DNA from: Inquilinus limosus DSM 16000 | Lineage (GTDB): Bacteria; Pseudomonadota; Alphaproteobacteria; DSM-16000; Inquilinaceae | Assembly: GCF_000423185.1 (NCBI RefSeq) | Contig: NZ_AUHM01000033.1 | Span: 36,943-100,942 of the forward strand | Reading direction: 5' to 3' | DNA: 64,000 bases | Part shown: in pieces, positions 32,291 through 41,048 of the stretch | How the letters are laid out: every line of letters begins with the position of its first letter | Numbering within the stretch: position 1 is the stretch's first letter | Translations under genes and position numbers: made by a program | Notes under the pieces: generated by a model | The model's database searches: none | What the model saw: only the letters and a program-made list of their open reading frames with translations | What the model was told of the DNA's origin: nothing

Positions 32291-32914
32291 TCACGCCGCG
32301 GCGGCACCGGCCACCGCGCCGGCCACGACCGCGAGGTCCTTGACGAATTCGGCATAGGCGCGATGCCGGGCCTCCTGGTCGGGCACGCGCAACAGGGCGG
32401 AGGGATGAACGGTCACCAGCCCCCGCAGCCCGTTGGGAAAGGCCAGGATCCGGCCGCGGTTCTGGCCGATCGGAAACGGCCGCCCGGCCAGCGCCCGCGC
32501 CGCGGTGGCGCCGAGCGCCACGGTCAACCGCGGCTGGATCAATGCCAGCTCGCGGTCGAGCCACCATTTGCACCGGTCGATCTCGTAGGCGTTGGGGCTC
32601 TTGTGCAGCCGGCGCTTGCCGCGCGGCGCGAATTTGAAGTGCTTGACCGCGTTGGTGATGTAGGTCCGGTCGCGCGGGATGCCGGCCTCGGCCAGGGCCT
32701 TGTCGAAGATCCGCCCGGCCGGGCCGACGAAGGGCCGGCCCTGCCGGTCCTCCTGGTCGCCCGGCTGCTCGCCGACGAAGACGACGAGCGCATCCGCCGG
32801 GCCTTCGCCGAACACGGTCTGCGTCGCCGCCTGATAGAGCGGGCAGCGGGTGCAGCCGCGAGCCTCCGCGGCGACGGCGTCCAAGGATGCCTGATCCGGG
32901 GATGTCCTGGGCAT
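32291..32914 (-). CDS. udgX: UdgX-type uracil-DNA glycosylase (covalent uracil binder)
   Basis: A 207-aa family-4-like uracil-DNA glycosylase. Motif I is GEQPGDQED (residues 48-56), motif GPAGRIFD follows near 64, and motif III is VHPSALLR near residue 170. The insertion GKRRLHKSPN (99-108) is the hallmark loop of UdgX, whose histidine (H104 here) bonds covalently to abasic DNA after uracil removal in the mycobacterial enzyme. Cysteines C21, C24 and C115 are candidate Fe-S ligands. H92 in AVKHFK sits where family-4 enzymes have a fourth cysteine (inference). The ATG at 32914 was chosen by the family's N-terminus. Confidence 0.87.
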   Translation of the reverse strand: MPRTSPDQASLDAVAAEARGCTRCPLYQAATQTVFGEGPADALVVFVGEQPGDQEDRQGRPFVGPAGRIFDKALAEAGIPRDRTYITNAVKHFKFAPRGKRRLHKSPNAYEIDRCKWWLDRELALIQPRLTVALGATAARALAGRPFPIGQNRGRILAFPNGLRGLVTVHPSALLRVPDQEARHRAYAEFVKDLAVVAGAVAGAAAA

Positions 32915-33245
32915 GCCAGGATAATGGGCCCGGTCACATGTCGGTTCCGGCGCCGATCGGCTGGACCCACAGTATCTCCTTGATTCCAAAAGGTTCATCT
33001 CGACCCACGCGGAGTCCGGAAGATCTTCTCAAAAGTGGGACAGATTGCTGTTGCCGAGATTGAGATAAATTATCTAAAATTTGATACAAATCAGATCCAA
33101 ATGCGGTCCCGGGGATGGGATCAGCCTTTGGCATAGGCATCAGAGCGCACGACTCGCCTGCGGGCCATCGGAGGCCAGGGAAGGGTGCGAGCTGAACCGG
33201 GCAATTGAGAAGCCCGGCCTCATAACATGGCTTTTGGAGAGGACA
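32915..33245. promoter_or_regulatory. Pilus operon promoter region, locally AT-rich, with a palindrome at 33063-33075
   Basis: A 331-bp gap with no convincing gene. Between about 32980 and 33110 the sequence becomes AT-rich (ATAAATTATCTAAAATTTGA). It contains the perfect dyad AGATAA-A-TTATCT (33063-33075) and the nearby TGAT-ACAA-ATCA. This is a plausible promoter and operator for the chaperone-usher pilus genes that start at 33246; the distance implies a leader of roughly 150 bases. Confidence 0.5.
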
Positions 33246-33794
33246 ATGAAGGCAGTTACCCCGATCCTGGCCGCGGCCGCCCTGGCTGCGACCGGGCTAT
33301 TCACCGCGGCCGACGCCGCGACGGCGACCGGCAATCTGCAGGTCAAGATCACCATCACCAAGGAATGCCAGGTCAATGCCGGCAGCGGCGGCGCCGGTGC
33401 CGGCGACGCCGTGCTCGACTTCGGCAGCCACGGCGTGCTGAACAACAATGTGGACGGCCAGACCGCGACCAGCGGCACCGGGTCGATCCAGGTGCAGTGC
33501 ACCAACGGCACCGCCTACCAGATCGGCCTCAACGCCGGCCAGAATCCGTCCTCGCCCGGCGACGTCAACACTCGCCGGATGAAGAACGGCACCGAGTTCG
33601 TCTCCTACCAGCTGTACCAGGATTCGGCCCGCACCACGGTCTGGGGCAACACCACCGGCGCCGGCGGCAACGTCGTCTCCAAGACCGCCGACGGCACGGT
33701 CCAGAGCACCCAGGTCTTCGGCCGCGTGCCGCCGCAGGCCACCCCCTCGGCCGGCGTCTACACCGACACCGTCACCATCACCGTCACCTACTGA
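33246..33794 (+). CDS. Spore coat U-domain pilin, major subunit of an archaic chaperone-usher pilus
   Basis: A 182-aa secreted pilin. The signal peptide ends near AADAATA. The mature domain has the SCPU pattern: an ITKECQVN cysteine, LDFGSHGVL, a second cysteine in IQVQCTNGTAY, the RRMKNGTEFVSYQLYQD block and the C-terminal VYTDTVTITVTY strand that donates to or receives from neighbours. It corresponds in place and type to CsuA/B of Acinetobacter. GGAGAGGAC precedes the ATG. First gene of a five-gene pilus operon. Confidence 0.9.
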   Translation: MKAVTPILAAAALAATGLFTAADAATATGNLQVKITITKECQVNAGSGGAGAGDAVLDFGSHGVLNNNVDGQTATSGTGSIQVQCTNGTAYQIGLNAGQNPSSPGDVNTRRMKNGTEFVSYQLYQDSARTTVWGNTTGAGGNVVSKTADGTVQSTQVFGRVPPQATPSAGVYTDTVTITVTY

Positions 33795-33816
33795 CCGCAA
33801 GCCTGAGGACACCCCG

Positions 33817-34527
33817 ATGCGCAAGCTTCTCGCGCTTCTGGCGGTGGTCCCTGGGCTGGTCTTCGCGACCGACGGGCGGGCGGCATCCCTGCAGGTGTCG
33901 CCCGTCTCCGTCGACCTGACCGCGCCGGCCCAGGCGTCCTCCGTCAACCTCCGGAACAACGGCGACCGACCGGTCAACGTCCAGATCCGCGTCTACAAAT
34001 GGACCCAGAGCGGCGGCGAGGACCAGCTGACCCCCGCCCGCGACGTGGTCGCCAGCCCCCCGGCCGCCGCGCTGCAGCCGGGCACGACCTACACCATCCG
34101 CGTCGCCCGCACCGCGGCGCCGGTCACCAGCGGCGAGGACAGCTACCGGCTGCTGATCGACGAGCTGCCGGAGGTCAACGTCCGCCGCCCCGCCGGTTCG
34201 GTCAACCTCGTGATCCGCTATTCGATCCCGGTGTTCTTCGCCGACCGGGCCGCCGGGGCCGAGCTGCGCTGGGACGTCCGCCGCGACGGCGGCAGCCTGG
34301 TGGTCGAGGCCACCAACACCGGCAGCCGTCACGCCAAGATCGCCAATCTGACGGTCGCCTCGCCCGCCGGCCAGGTCGCCTTCGGCCAGGGCCTGAACGG
34401 CTATGTGCTGCCGGGCGCGACCCGCCGCTGGACCGCGCCGGGCGCCCGCATCCAGCCGGGCAGCGGCGTCACCATCACCGCCAAGGGGGACGATTATGCG
34501 GTCAACCAGACGGCGACCGTTCGTTAG
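33817..34527 (+). CDS. Periplasmic pilus chaperone (archaic, CsuC-like)
   Basis: A 236-aa periplasmic immunoglobulin-like chaperone. Signal peptide MRKLLALLAVVPGLVFATDG. The first domain has SLQVSPVSVDLTAPAQASSV and TYTIRVARTA, as in PapD-like chaperones that complete pilin folds by donor-strand complementation. The second domain begins near residue 140 (LVIRYSIPVFF). It follows the pilin by 22 bp and overlaps the usher start by 32 bases. Confidence 0.9.
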   Translation: MRKLLALLAVVPGLVFATDGRAASLQVSPVSVDLTAPAQASSVNLRNNGDRPVNVQIRVYKWTQSGGEDQLTPARDVVASPPAAALQPGTTYTIRVARTAAPVTSGEDSYRLLIDELPEVNVRRPAGSVNLVIRYSIPVFFADRAAGAELRWDVRRDGGSLVVEATNTGSRHAKIANLTVASPAGQVAFGQGLNGYVLPGATRRWTAPGARIQPGSGVTITAKGDDYAVNQTATVR

Positions 34528-36931
34528 GTCGCACGTCGCCGCCTGGTGCATGCTCGTCGCCCTCGGCGCCGGGGCGCCGGCGATCGCCCAGGACGTGCCG
34601 CCGCCCGACGGGGCGGATCCGAACCAGGATCTGCTGCTGGGCGTCGTCGTCAACGACCGGCCGACCGGCGCGCTGGCCACCTTCAGGCGCCTGCCGGACG
34701 GCCGTCTGGCGGCCACCCCGGGCGACCTGCAGACCGCCGGCATCAAGCCGGAGGCCGGCGCGGTCGGCCCCGACGGGCTGGTCCCGCTCGACAGCCTGGC
34801 CGGCGTCGCCTGGCGCTATGACGAGCCGAAGCAGATCGTGGTCTTCACCGCCCCCGACGGCGCCCGCGTGCCGACCAGCATCGATGTCGGCGCCGGCAGC
34901 CGGCCCGTCGACCTGTCCGCGGTGCGCTCCGATTTCGGCTTCCTGACGAACTACACGCTGTACGGCACCAGCCAGTATGACTGGAGCAGCGGCGGCAGCA
35001 GCACCAGCACGCTGTCCGCCAGCGTCGACGCCCGATTGCTGACGCCCTACGGCATCGCCTCGACCACGGCGCTGGCCCGGATCAACGACTTCGACCATTT
35101 CGACGAAGAGAGCAACGGCTTCACCCGCCTCGACAGCGCCTGGCGGTACACCGACCCGGAGAGCCTGCTGGTCTACCAGGCCGGCGACAGCATTTCCGGC
35201 GCGCTGTCCTGGACCTCGTCCTACCGCTTCGGCGGGCTGCAGTTCAAACGCAACTTCGACATCCGCCCGGACCTCGTCACCACCCCGGTGCCGAACCTCG
35301 CCGGCACCGCCTCGGTGCCGTCGACCCTCGACCTCTATCTCAACAACATCCGGGTCTTCTCCGGCGAAGTCCCGGCCGGGCCCTTCGACTTCACCGGCCT
35401 GCCCTTCCTCGGCGGCGGCGGCGACGCCCGCATCGTCATGCGCGACGCGCTCGGCCGCGAGGTCGTTGCCCAGCGCGCCTATTTCTTCGCGCCGGACATG
35501 CTGCGCGAGGGCTATTTCGACTTCTCGGTCGAGCTCGGCTTCATCCGCCTCGGCTACGGCGACGACTCCTTCCGCTACGACCGCAGCCTCGCCGGCTCCG
35601 GCAGCATCCGCTACGGCCTGACCGACACCCTGACCCTGGAAGGCCATTTCGAGGCAACCCGCGGCCTGGTCAATGGCGGCGCCGGCATCGTCGCCAGCCT
35701 CGGCCCCTGGGGCGCCGTCAACGCCTCGGCCGCCAGCAGCTGGTACGGCGGCAAGGCCGGGGACGAGACCGGCGGCAAGGTCTCGGGCTTCTATCAGGTC
35801 TCGCGCCTCGGCTGGTCCTTCTATGCCGGCGCCGACCGCATGATCGGCGACTACAACGACGTCGGCCTGGTGGTCGACCGGCGGCACGGCAACGACGCCC
35901 CGGTCTCCGCCCGCGCCCGCGAGGTGCTGCGCACCGGCCTGTCCTTCCCGCTCGGCCTCGATCCCTCCTCGCTCAGCCTCGGCTTCTCCCGCATCCGCGG
36001 CGCCGGCCGGGACGGCGACAGCTCGATCCTCACCGCCTCCTGGTCGCGCACGATCTTCGAGGATCTCTCGGTCTACGTCACCGGCTACGGCGATTTCGAC
36101 GACCGCAGCAACTACGGCGTCTTCGCCGGCGTGACCATCCCGCTGGGCGGCGACATGACCGCCTCGGCCAATGTGTCGCGCAACGGCAACCGCACCAGCT
36201 TCGACGCCAGCGTGACCAAATCCGCCCGGCTCGAGGAGGGCTCCTTCGGCTGGTCGGTGCGCGACCAGGAGACGGTCGACGGCACCGGAAACCGCGCCGC
36301 CTCGGTCAACTACCGCACCGCCGTCGCCTATCTCGCCGGCTCGGTCGAGCAGTCGGGCGACATGGGCCGGGTCACCGGCACGGTCGAGGGTGCGATCGTC
36401 GCCGCCGGCGGCGGCGTGTTCCTGGCCAACCGGGTCGAGGACGCCTTCGCCGTGGTCAAGGCCGGCGGGCCGAACGTCGAAGTCTCGCTGAACAACCGCC
36501 GGGTCGCCACCACCAATTCCAGCGGCCGCGCCTTCGTGCCGTATCTGCAGTCCTACCAGAACAACACGATCTCGATCGATCCGGCCAACCTGGCGCTCGA
36601 CCTGCAGCCGGAAGAGACCCAGGCCGTGGTGGTGCCGGCCGACCGCTCCGGCGCCGTGGTCGATTTCGGGGTGAAGAAGGTGGATGCCGCCATCGTCACC
36701 CTGACCGGCCCGGACGGCAAGCCGGTGCCGGTCGGATCCGTGGTCCAGCTCGACGGCACCGACCAGGCCACCGTCGCCGGCTATGACGGCCGTGCGTACC
36801 TGACCGGCCTGTCCGCCCGGAACGGCGTCACCGTCACCCTGCCCGAGGCCGCCGGCACCTGCCGCGCCGGCTTCGACTACCAGGCCGTCCCGGGCGCCCA
36901 GCCCGAGATCGGGCCGGTTCCCTGCCGCTGA
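34496..36931 (+). CDS. Outer-membrane usher of the archaic pilus (CsuD-like)
   Basis: An 811-aa outer-membrane usher. The signal peptide lies in residues 1-32 (GAPAIAQD). An N-terminal chaperone-binding domain (LLGVVVNDRPTG) is followed by a large beta-barrel from about residue 140 to 660, with the plug region around SVPSTLDLYLNNIRV, and C-terminal domains ending FDYQAVPGAQPEIGPVPCR. It is the translocation pore for subunits. The ATG at 34496, after AAGGGGGAC, lies 32 bases inside the chaperone gene. Confidence 0.9.
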   Translation: MRSTRRRPFVRSHVAAWCMLVALGAGAPAIAQDVPPPDGADPNQDLLLGVVVNDRPTGALATFRRLPDGRLAATPGDLQTAGIKPEAGAVGPDGLVPLDSLAGVAWRYDEPKQIVVFTAPDGARVPTSIDVGAGSRPVDLSAVRSDFGFLTNYTLYGTSQYDWSSGGSSTSTLSASVDARLLTPYGIASTTALARINDFDHFDEESNGFTRLDSAWRYTDPESLLVYQAGDSISGALSWTSSYRFGGLQFKRNFDIRPDLVTTPVPNLAGTASVPSTLDLYLNNIRVFSGEVPAGPFDFTGLPFLGGGGDARIVMRDALGREVVAQRAYFFAPDMLREGYFDFSVELGFIRLGYGDDSFRYDRSLAGSGSIRYGLTDTLTLEGHFEATRGLVNGGAGIVASLGPWGAVNASAASSWYGGKAGDETGGKVSGFYQVSRLGWSFYAGADRMIGDYNDVGLVVDRRHGNDAPVSARAREVLRTGLSFPLGLDPSSLSLGFSRIRGAGRDGDSSILTASWSRTIFEDLSVYVTGYGDFDDRSNYGVFAGVTIPLGGDMTASANVSRNGNRTSFDASVTKSARLEEGSFGWSVRDQETVDGTGNRAASVNYRTAVAYLAGSVEQSGDMGRVTGTVEGAIVAAGGGVFLANRVEDAFAVVKAGGPNVEVSLNNRRVATTNSSGRAFVPYLQSYQNNTISIDPANLALDLQPEETQAVVVPADRSGAVVDFGVKKVDAAIVTLTGPDGKPVPVGSVVQLDGTDQATVAGYDGRAYLTGLSARNGVTVTLPEAAGTCRAGFDYQAVPGAQPEIGPVPCR

Positions 36932-36945
36932 GAGGGAGGATCCCC

Positions 36946-37461
36946 ATGCGCTCCTCGCATCTCGTCGCCCTGGCCGGCACCGCGCTCGCGCTGGTGCTCG
37001 CCGCGGCCCGGGCCCAGGACCTGCCGACGCCGGAAGCGGGGCCGACGATGGGGCTCGGCTCGCTGCCCGGCGACAACGCGAGCGGCACCGCCGGCCCGCG
37101 GGTCGCCGACACCGCGGCGCTGCGCATCGAGATCACGATCGCGTCGGCCTGCAGCGTCGACCGGGAACCGGTTCCGGCCTTCCCCGGCGGGGCGGCCGAC
37201 GGCACCGCCGGCGTCGCCATCGACTGCACCAACGGCCTGCCCTACCTCCTGGCCCTCGACACTGCCGGCGACGCATCCATCCCCTATCGGCTGTCCAGCG
37301 ATCCCGGCCGCCGCGGCGTCCGGACCGACCGGCCGGGCGTCGACACCGTCCCCGGCCGCGGCACCGGCGTCCCCGTGACGATCCCGCTCTATGCCCCTGC
37401 CGTTCCGCCCGCACGAGGGCAGCACGTTCTCTCGCCCATCCGCCTCACCGTCGCCTATTGA
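36946..37461 (+). CDS. Minor SCPU-domain pilus subunit
   Basis: A 171-aa secreted protein with a signal peptide (MRSSHLVALAGTALALVLAA, cleavage near ARAQD). It has the same fold pattern as the major pilin but is more divergent: RIEITIASACSVDREP, then a second cysteine in VAIDCTNGLPYLLALD and a closing strand HVLSPIRLTVAY. The RRMxNG block is replaced by a proline/glycine-rich stretch. Probably an adaptor subunit like CsuA or CsuB. It starts 14 bp after the usher. Confidence 0.78.
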   Translation: MRSSHLVALAGTALALVLAAARAQDLPTPEAGPTMGLGSLPGDNASGTAGPRVADTAALRIEITIASACSVDREPVPAFPGGAADGTAGVAIDCTNGLPYLLALDTAGDASIPYRLSSDPGRRGVRTDRPGVDTVPGRGTGVPVTIPLYAPAVPPARGQHVLSPIRLTVAY

Positions 37462-37483
37462 CGCCCGCCGGGAAGCCCGTCCG

Positions 37484-38485
37484 ATGACAGCGCCGTTCCG
37501 CCTGCTCCTCCTCCCCCCGCTCGCCGCGCTTGCCCTGCTGCTGGTGCCGGCCGACGCCCGGGCCCAGACCTGCCGGGTCACCGGGATCAGCAATTTCGGA
37601 ACGACCACGGTGGACATCGTTCCGAACGCGTCGGCATCGGCGACCGGCGAGGTCAGCTACAACTGCTCGTCCCGGACGCGTTTCACCGATGTCCGGCTGT
37701 GCGCCTATATCCGTGCCACCGGCAGCCAGGTCGGCCCGACCGACTACGCCTTCTACCAGACCCGCGACACCGACTCCCGCCTCGCCTGGGAGATGCGGGA
37801 ACAGTTCAACCGCCGCTACGCCCGGGACGGCGGCGGTAGCGCGTCGACCGGCGGCATCAAGCTGTATGTCGTCGGCGGCGGGACCACCACGAACATCAGC
37901 GGCACCAACACGCTGACCCTGACCTATCTCGACCGGCAGCAGCAGGACCGCGTCCGGCCCGGCACCTACACGGACACCTACCAGCTCGTCACCAAGTACC
38001 TGTTCAACGCCGGCAATGCGAGCTGCGAGGCCGGCCTCGCCAACCCGACGGGCACGATCACCACCAGCTTCACCGTCACCTCGATCGTCCCGAAGAACTG
38101 CCAGTTCGAGAACTTCCAGGACATCGATTTCGGATCCTGGGGGTCGGTGACGGCGGCGCGGGCGAGCTCGACCGGGGTGCGGGCCTTCGGCAATGTCGGC
38201 ATCCGCTGCACCTACCAGACGCCCTACAGCATCACCATCAACGACGGCCAGAACGTCAGCGGCGGCACCCGGCGGATGCGCAACGGCACCGACTATCTCG
38301 CCTATGCGCTGTTCCAGCCGGGCTGCAACACCGCCTGGACCACGGCCTCGCCGCTGGCCGGCACCGGCACCATCGTCAGCGCGATCAACAACCACCAGGT
38401 CTGCGCCCAGCTCGCCACGCCGCTGGCCGTAGCGCCCGCCGCCGGCACCTACACCGACCTGGTCGTCGTCACCGCGACCTTCTGA
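37484..38485 (+). CDS. Two-domain SCPU tip adhesin-like subunit (CsuE-like)
   Basis: A 333-aa secreted protein with a signal peptide ending near DARAQT. Two SCPU domains lie in tandem: residues about 27-178 (CRVTGISNFG ... PGTYTDTYQL) and about 190-333 (PKNCQFENFQDIDFGSWGSV ... RRMRNGTDYLAYALF ... GTYTDLVVVTATF). In the Csu system the two-domain subunit CsuE caps the pilus and binds hydrophobic surfaces, and it is also the last gene there. That role is inferred here from architecture and gene order. Confidence 0.85.
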   Translation: MTAPFRLLLLPPLAALALLLVPADARAQTCRVTGISNFGTTTVDIVPNASASATGEVSYNCSSRTRFTDVRLCAYIRATGSQVGPTDYAFYQTRDTDSRLAWEMREQFNRRYARDGGGSASTGGIKLYVVGGGTTTNISGTNTLTLTYLDRQQQDRVRPGTYTDTYQLVTKYLFNAGNASCEAGLANPTGTITTSFTVTSIVPKNCQFENFQDIDFGSWGSVTAARASSTGVRAFGNVGIRCTYQTPYSITINDGQNVSGGTRRMRNGTDYLAYALFQPGCNTAWTTASPLAGTGTIVSAINNHQVCAQLATPLAVAPAAGTYTDLVVVTATF

Positions 38486-38508
38486 CCGCAACAGGCAGCG
38501 GAGGCCCC

Positions 38509-39456
38509 ATGGGCGACCATCAGGACGGCACCGTCGGCGCAGCCACGAAGGACAGGCTGAAGTTCGCGGTCCTCTACCGCACCCGGCCGCCCGACCTCGA
38601 CCTCATTCGCAACGAGATCCGCGCCTTCGGCGATCTGTTCGAGCTGCCGATCGCCGGCGAGTCCATGCCGCAGGTCCGCTCGCTCAAGCCCGACCTCGCC
38701 CTGGTCTATTTCAGCTCTCTGCCCAGGCCGGTGGACGTCGCCTTCGCCCGCCGCGTCCTCGGTGCGCTGCGCGGTGGTTCGCGCAAGCTGATCGTCGTCG
38801 GCGACCGCGATCTGCTCGGCGCCAGCGACCTCGCCTTCGACCTCATCGGCCACAGCGTCTACGACCACAGCCTCGGCGACGCGGCCATCCGCACGCTGAT
38901 CCGGCGCCACGCCGCCTTCCTGGCCGGCTTCCGGCGGAAGATCGGCCGGATCGATTCCACCCTCGATCGCATGGCCGACCTCAGCCAGGACATCGTGGCC
39001 CAGCATGCCGAGATGCTGAGCCTGCACCACAAGGACCCGGCCGACGCCTTCACCGCCTGCCACGGACCCGCTGCGATGACCGACAACCCCGTCGCCCTGG
39101 TCGACGCCTCGCTCGACATCATCAAGGCGCTCACCGGCGCGCTGGGCGACGAATTCGTCAGCGTCGAATACGTCCAGATCCTGATGTACCTGCACGGCAG
39201 CCGGCTGGCCGGGCGGCGCGGCGTGTCGGTCAGCGAGCTGTGCGGCCTGATCGACGCGCCCTATTCCACCACCGTCCGCCGGATCGACGAGCTGGCCAAG
39301 AAGAGCTATCTGCGCAAGAGCGTCGACCCGACCGACAAGCGCCGGATCCATGTCGAGATCGCCGGCCCGTCCGCCGCCATCGTCGAACGCTTCCTCGACA
39401 GGTTCAGGGCCTCGATCGGCGGCCTGCTGACCCGGCCCGGCGGCCATTCGGGCTGA
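38509..39456 (+). CDS. Receiver-like domain fused to a MarR-type winged helix, putative pilus regulator
   Basis: A 315-aa protein, probably cytoplasmic. Residues about 17-135 form an alternating alpha/beta domain (LKFAVLYRT ... KPDLALVYFSS ... SRKLIVVGDRDLLG ... SVYDHSLGD) that resembles a response-regulator receiver without the normal phospho-aspartate motif. Residues about 205-300 form a MarR-like winged helix: VSVSELCGLIDAPYSTTVRRIDEL, followed by the wing signature DPTDKRRIHVEI. This pairing is uncommon. It begins 23 bp after the pilus adhesin gene, so it may be co-transcribed with the pilus and control it (inference). Confidence 0.7.
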   Translation: MGDHQDGTVGAATKDRLKFAVLYRTRPPDLDLIRNEIRAFGDLFELPIAGESMPQVRSLKPDLALVYFSSLPRPVDVAFARRVLGALRGGSRKLIVVGDRDLLGASDLAFDLIGHSVYDHSLGDAAIRTLIRRHAAFLAGFRRKIGRIDSTLDRMADLSQDIVAQHAEMLSLHHKDPADAFTACHGPAAMTDNPVALVDASLDIIKALTGALGDEFVSVEYVQILMYLHGSRLAGRRGVSVSELCGLIDAPYSTTVRRIDELAKKSYLRKSVDPTDKRRIHVEIAGPSAAIVERFLDRFRASIGGLLTRPGGHSG

Positions 39457-39832
39457 GCGCCGCCCGGGCGCCGGCAGGACCGGCAGATTTTCCCATCGGA
39501 GCATAAATGCTCATCAGGGCACTCCAGCGGCCGCACAGAATTCGGCCGTCATCGGCAAATCCAGATCGCCTCGACATCGAAGATCTTCACATGATCCGGA
39601 CCGCACGGCGAAGCCATCCGGTCCGAGGCGGCATCGCCGAGCACCCGGACCGGCCGCCGAGATCACGTAATCTTCTTCTTGCCATTGCGGCAAACCGGAT
39701 TCCATCATGACTGGTCACTCCGGTTCGGATGGCCGGCCAACCGCGACTGCGGCCACGGATCGCTGCCTACCCGGTGACCGACTGACGCGTCGCGCACTCT
39801 CGCACGGCGCCACCTTTCTTCGGAGGCGAGCG
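39457..39832. other. 376-bp gap: probable promoter and leader of the cold-shock gene
   Basis: No credible coding sequence; short frames here show no family features. A moderately AT-richer stretch around 39484-39510 and 39660-39700 could hold a promoter. A long leader is usual for CspA-type messages, where it forms a temperature-responsive structure, but no cold-shock box was identified. Confidence 0.4.
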
Positions 39833-40042
39833 ATGCCGATCGGCACCGTGAAATGGTTCAACAGCACCAAGGGCTTCGGCTTCATCCAGCCGGACGGCGG
39901 CGGGCCGGACGTGTTCGTCCACATCTCCGCCGTCGAGCGCGCCGGTCTGCGGGGCCTGACCGAGGGCCAGAAGATCTCCTATGAGGAGCAGATGGACCCG
40001 CGGCGCAACAAGTCCTCGGCCGAGAACCTGAAGCCGGTCTAG
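39833..40042 (+). CDS. cspA: Cold-shock protein (CspA family)
   Basis: A 69-aa single cold-shock domain that binds single-stranded RNA/DNA. The RNP1 motif KGFGFI (residues 13-18) and RNP2 motif VFVHISA are both intact, and the start [16 protein letters not shown] is typical. GGAGG lies eight bases before the ATG. Alphaproteobacteria have several paralogues, so cold induction specifically is not certain. It ends seven bases from the convergent IclR-family gene. Confidence 0.95.
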   Translation: MPIGTVKWFNSTKGFGFIQPDGGGPDVFVHISAVERAGLRGLTEGQKISYEEQMDPRRNKSSAENLKPV

Positions 40043-40049
40043 CGCCGGC

Positions 40050-40874
40050 TCAGCCTCCCGCCGGATCGGGCGGCTTTCCGCCCAGGGCGCGGGTCAGCTC
40101 ACGCGCGGTGTCGCGCAGGAGCGGGCCCAGCGCCGCCGCCCGCTCCGCCGTCAGGCGCGTGGCGAGGCCGGAGACCGAGATCGCGCACAGCGCCTCGCCC
40201 TGCGCGTCGTGAACCACGGCGGCGACGCAGCGCAGCCCGGTGACGAACTCCTCGTCGTCGACCGCATAGCCGCGCCGGCGGATCAAGGTGAGCTCCGCCG
40301 CCAGGTCGGCGGCGCGGCTCAGCGACCGCGGCGTCAGCCGCGGCAGGCCGTGGCGGGCGACCACCGCCGCCACATCGGCCTCGGAATAGGTCGACAGGAT
40401 CGCCTTGCCCATGCCGGAGGACGCCATCGGCGCCCGGCCGCCGACCCGGGTGATGGCGCGCATGATCTCGCGGCTCTCCACCTGGGTCAGGCACACCACC
40501 TCGCCGTCATCGGCGACGCCGAGATTGGCGGTCTCGCGCGTCTGGTCGCGCAGCCGGCGCAGAAACGGCAGGGCCGGGGCGACGAAGTTGCGCTGGCGCA
40601 CGAAGGCTGCGCCGACGGCGAAGGCCTGCCGGCCCATGTGCCACATCCCGTCCGACGGATCGAACTGCACGAAGCGCCGCTGCTCCAGCGTCGTCAGCAG
40701 GCGGTGCGCGGTCGAGGGCGACAGGCCGGTGCGGGCGGCGAGGTCGGTCAGCCGCGTGCCCTCCTCGTCCTCGCCCAGCGCCTCGAGCAGCGAGAGCGCC
40801 CGCTCCACCGACTGCACGCTGCCCGATCTGGGGGCGCCGCCCGATTTGGCCGGCGCCGATCGCCTCTCTCTCAT
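40050..40874 (-). CDS. IclR-family regulator next to malate synthase
   Basis: A 274-aa regulator. The N-terminal winged helix (RLTDLAARTGLSPSTAHRLLTTLEQRRFV, about residues 41-69) is followed by a GAF-like effector domain with ANLGVADDGEVVCL, GMGKAILS and the DEEFVTGLRCVAAVVHD block that binds a small acid. IclR itself responds to glyoxylate and pyruvate and controls the glyoxylate shunt. The divergent glcB and the operator candidate between them support a similar role. Confidence 0.9.
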   Translation of the reverse strand: MRERRSAPAKSGGAPRSGSVQSVERALSLLEALGEDEEGTRLTDLAARTGLSPSTAHRLLTTLEQRRFVQFDPSDGMWHMGRQAFAVGAAFVRQRNFVAPALPFLRRLRDQTRETANLGVADDGEVVCLTQVESREIMRAITRVGGRAPMASSGMGKAILSTYSEADVAAVVARHGLPRLTPRSLSRAADLAAELTLIRRRGYAVDDEEFVTGLRCVAAVVHDAQGEALCAISVSGLATRLTAERAAALGPLLRDTARELTRALGGKPPDPAGG

Positions 40875-40953
40875 GAACCCATCCGACCTGAGGCCGCGCG
40901 GCGGGACGGCGTCCCGCCGATGGCTGTAGACTGTTCATAGCATCGGCCCGGCG

Positions 40954-40973
40954 GTTTCCACATCGCGGGAAAC
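40954..40973. promoter_or_regulatory. Inverted repeat GTTTCC-N8-GGAAAC, candidate IclR operator
   Basis: Perfect six-base half-sites (40954-40959 and 40968-40973) in the 174-bp region between divergent iclR-like and glcB genes. IclR-type regulators bind TTCC/GGAA-type dyads, so this is a reasonable site for controlling both genes. Binding is inferred. Confidence 0.5.
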
Positions 40974-41048
40974 TTCCTGCGGCGCGCTGGACCGGCCGCG
41001 GCGGTTGCACTAGCCGGATGACATGGCCCTTCAACCACGGCGCTGAAC

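Noticed and set aside
39507..39710. A 67-codon frame before the cold-shock gene
   Set aside because: No Shine-Dalgarno, basic low-complexity protein, and position in the expected leader of the cold-shock message.
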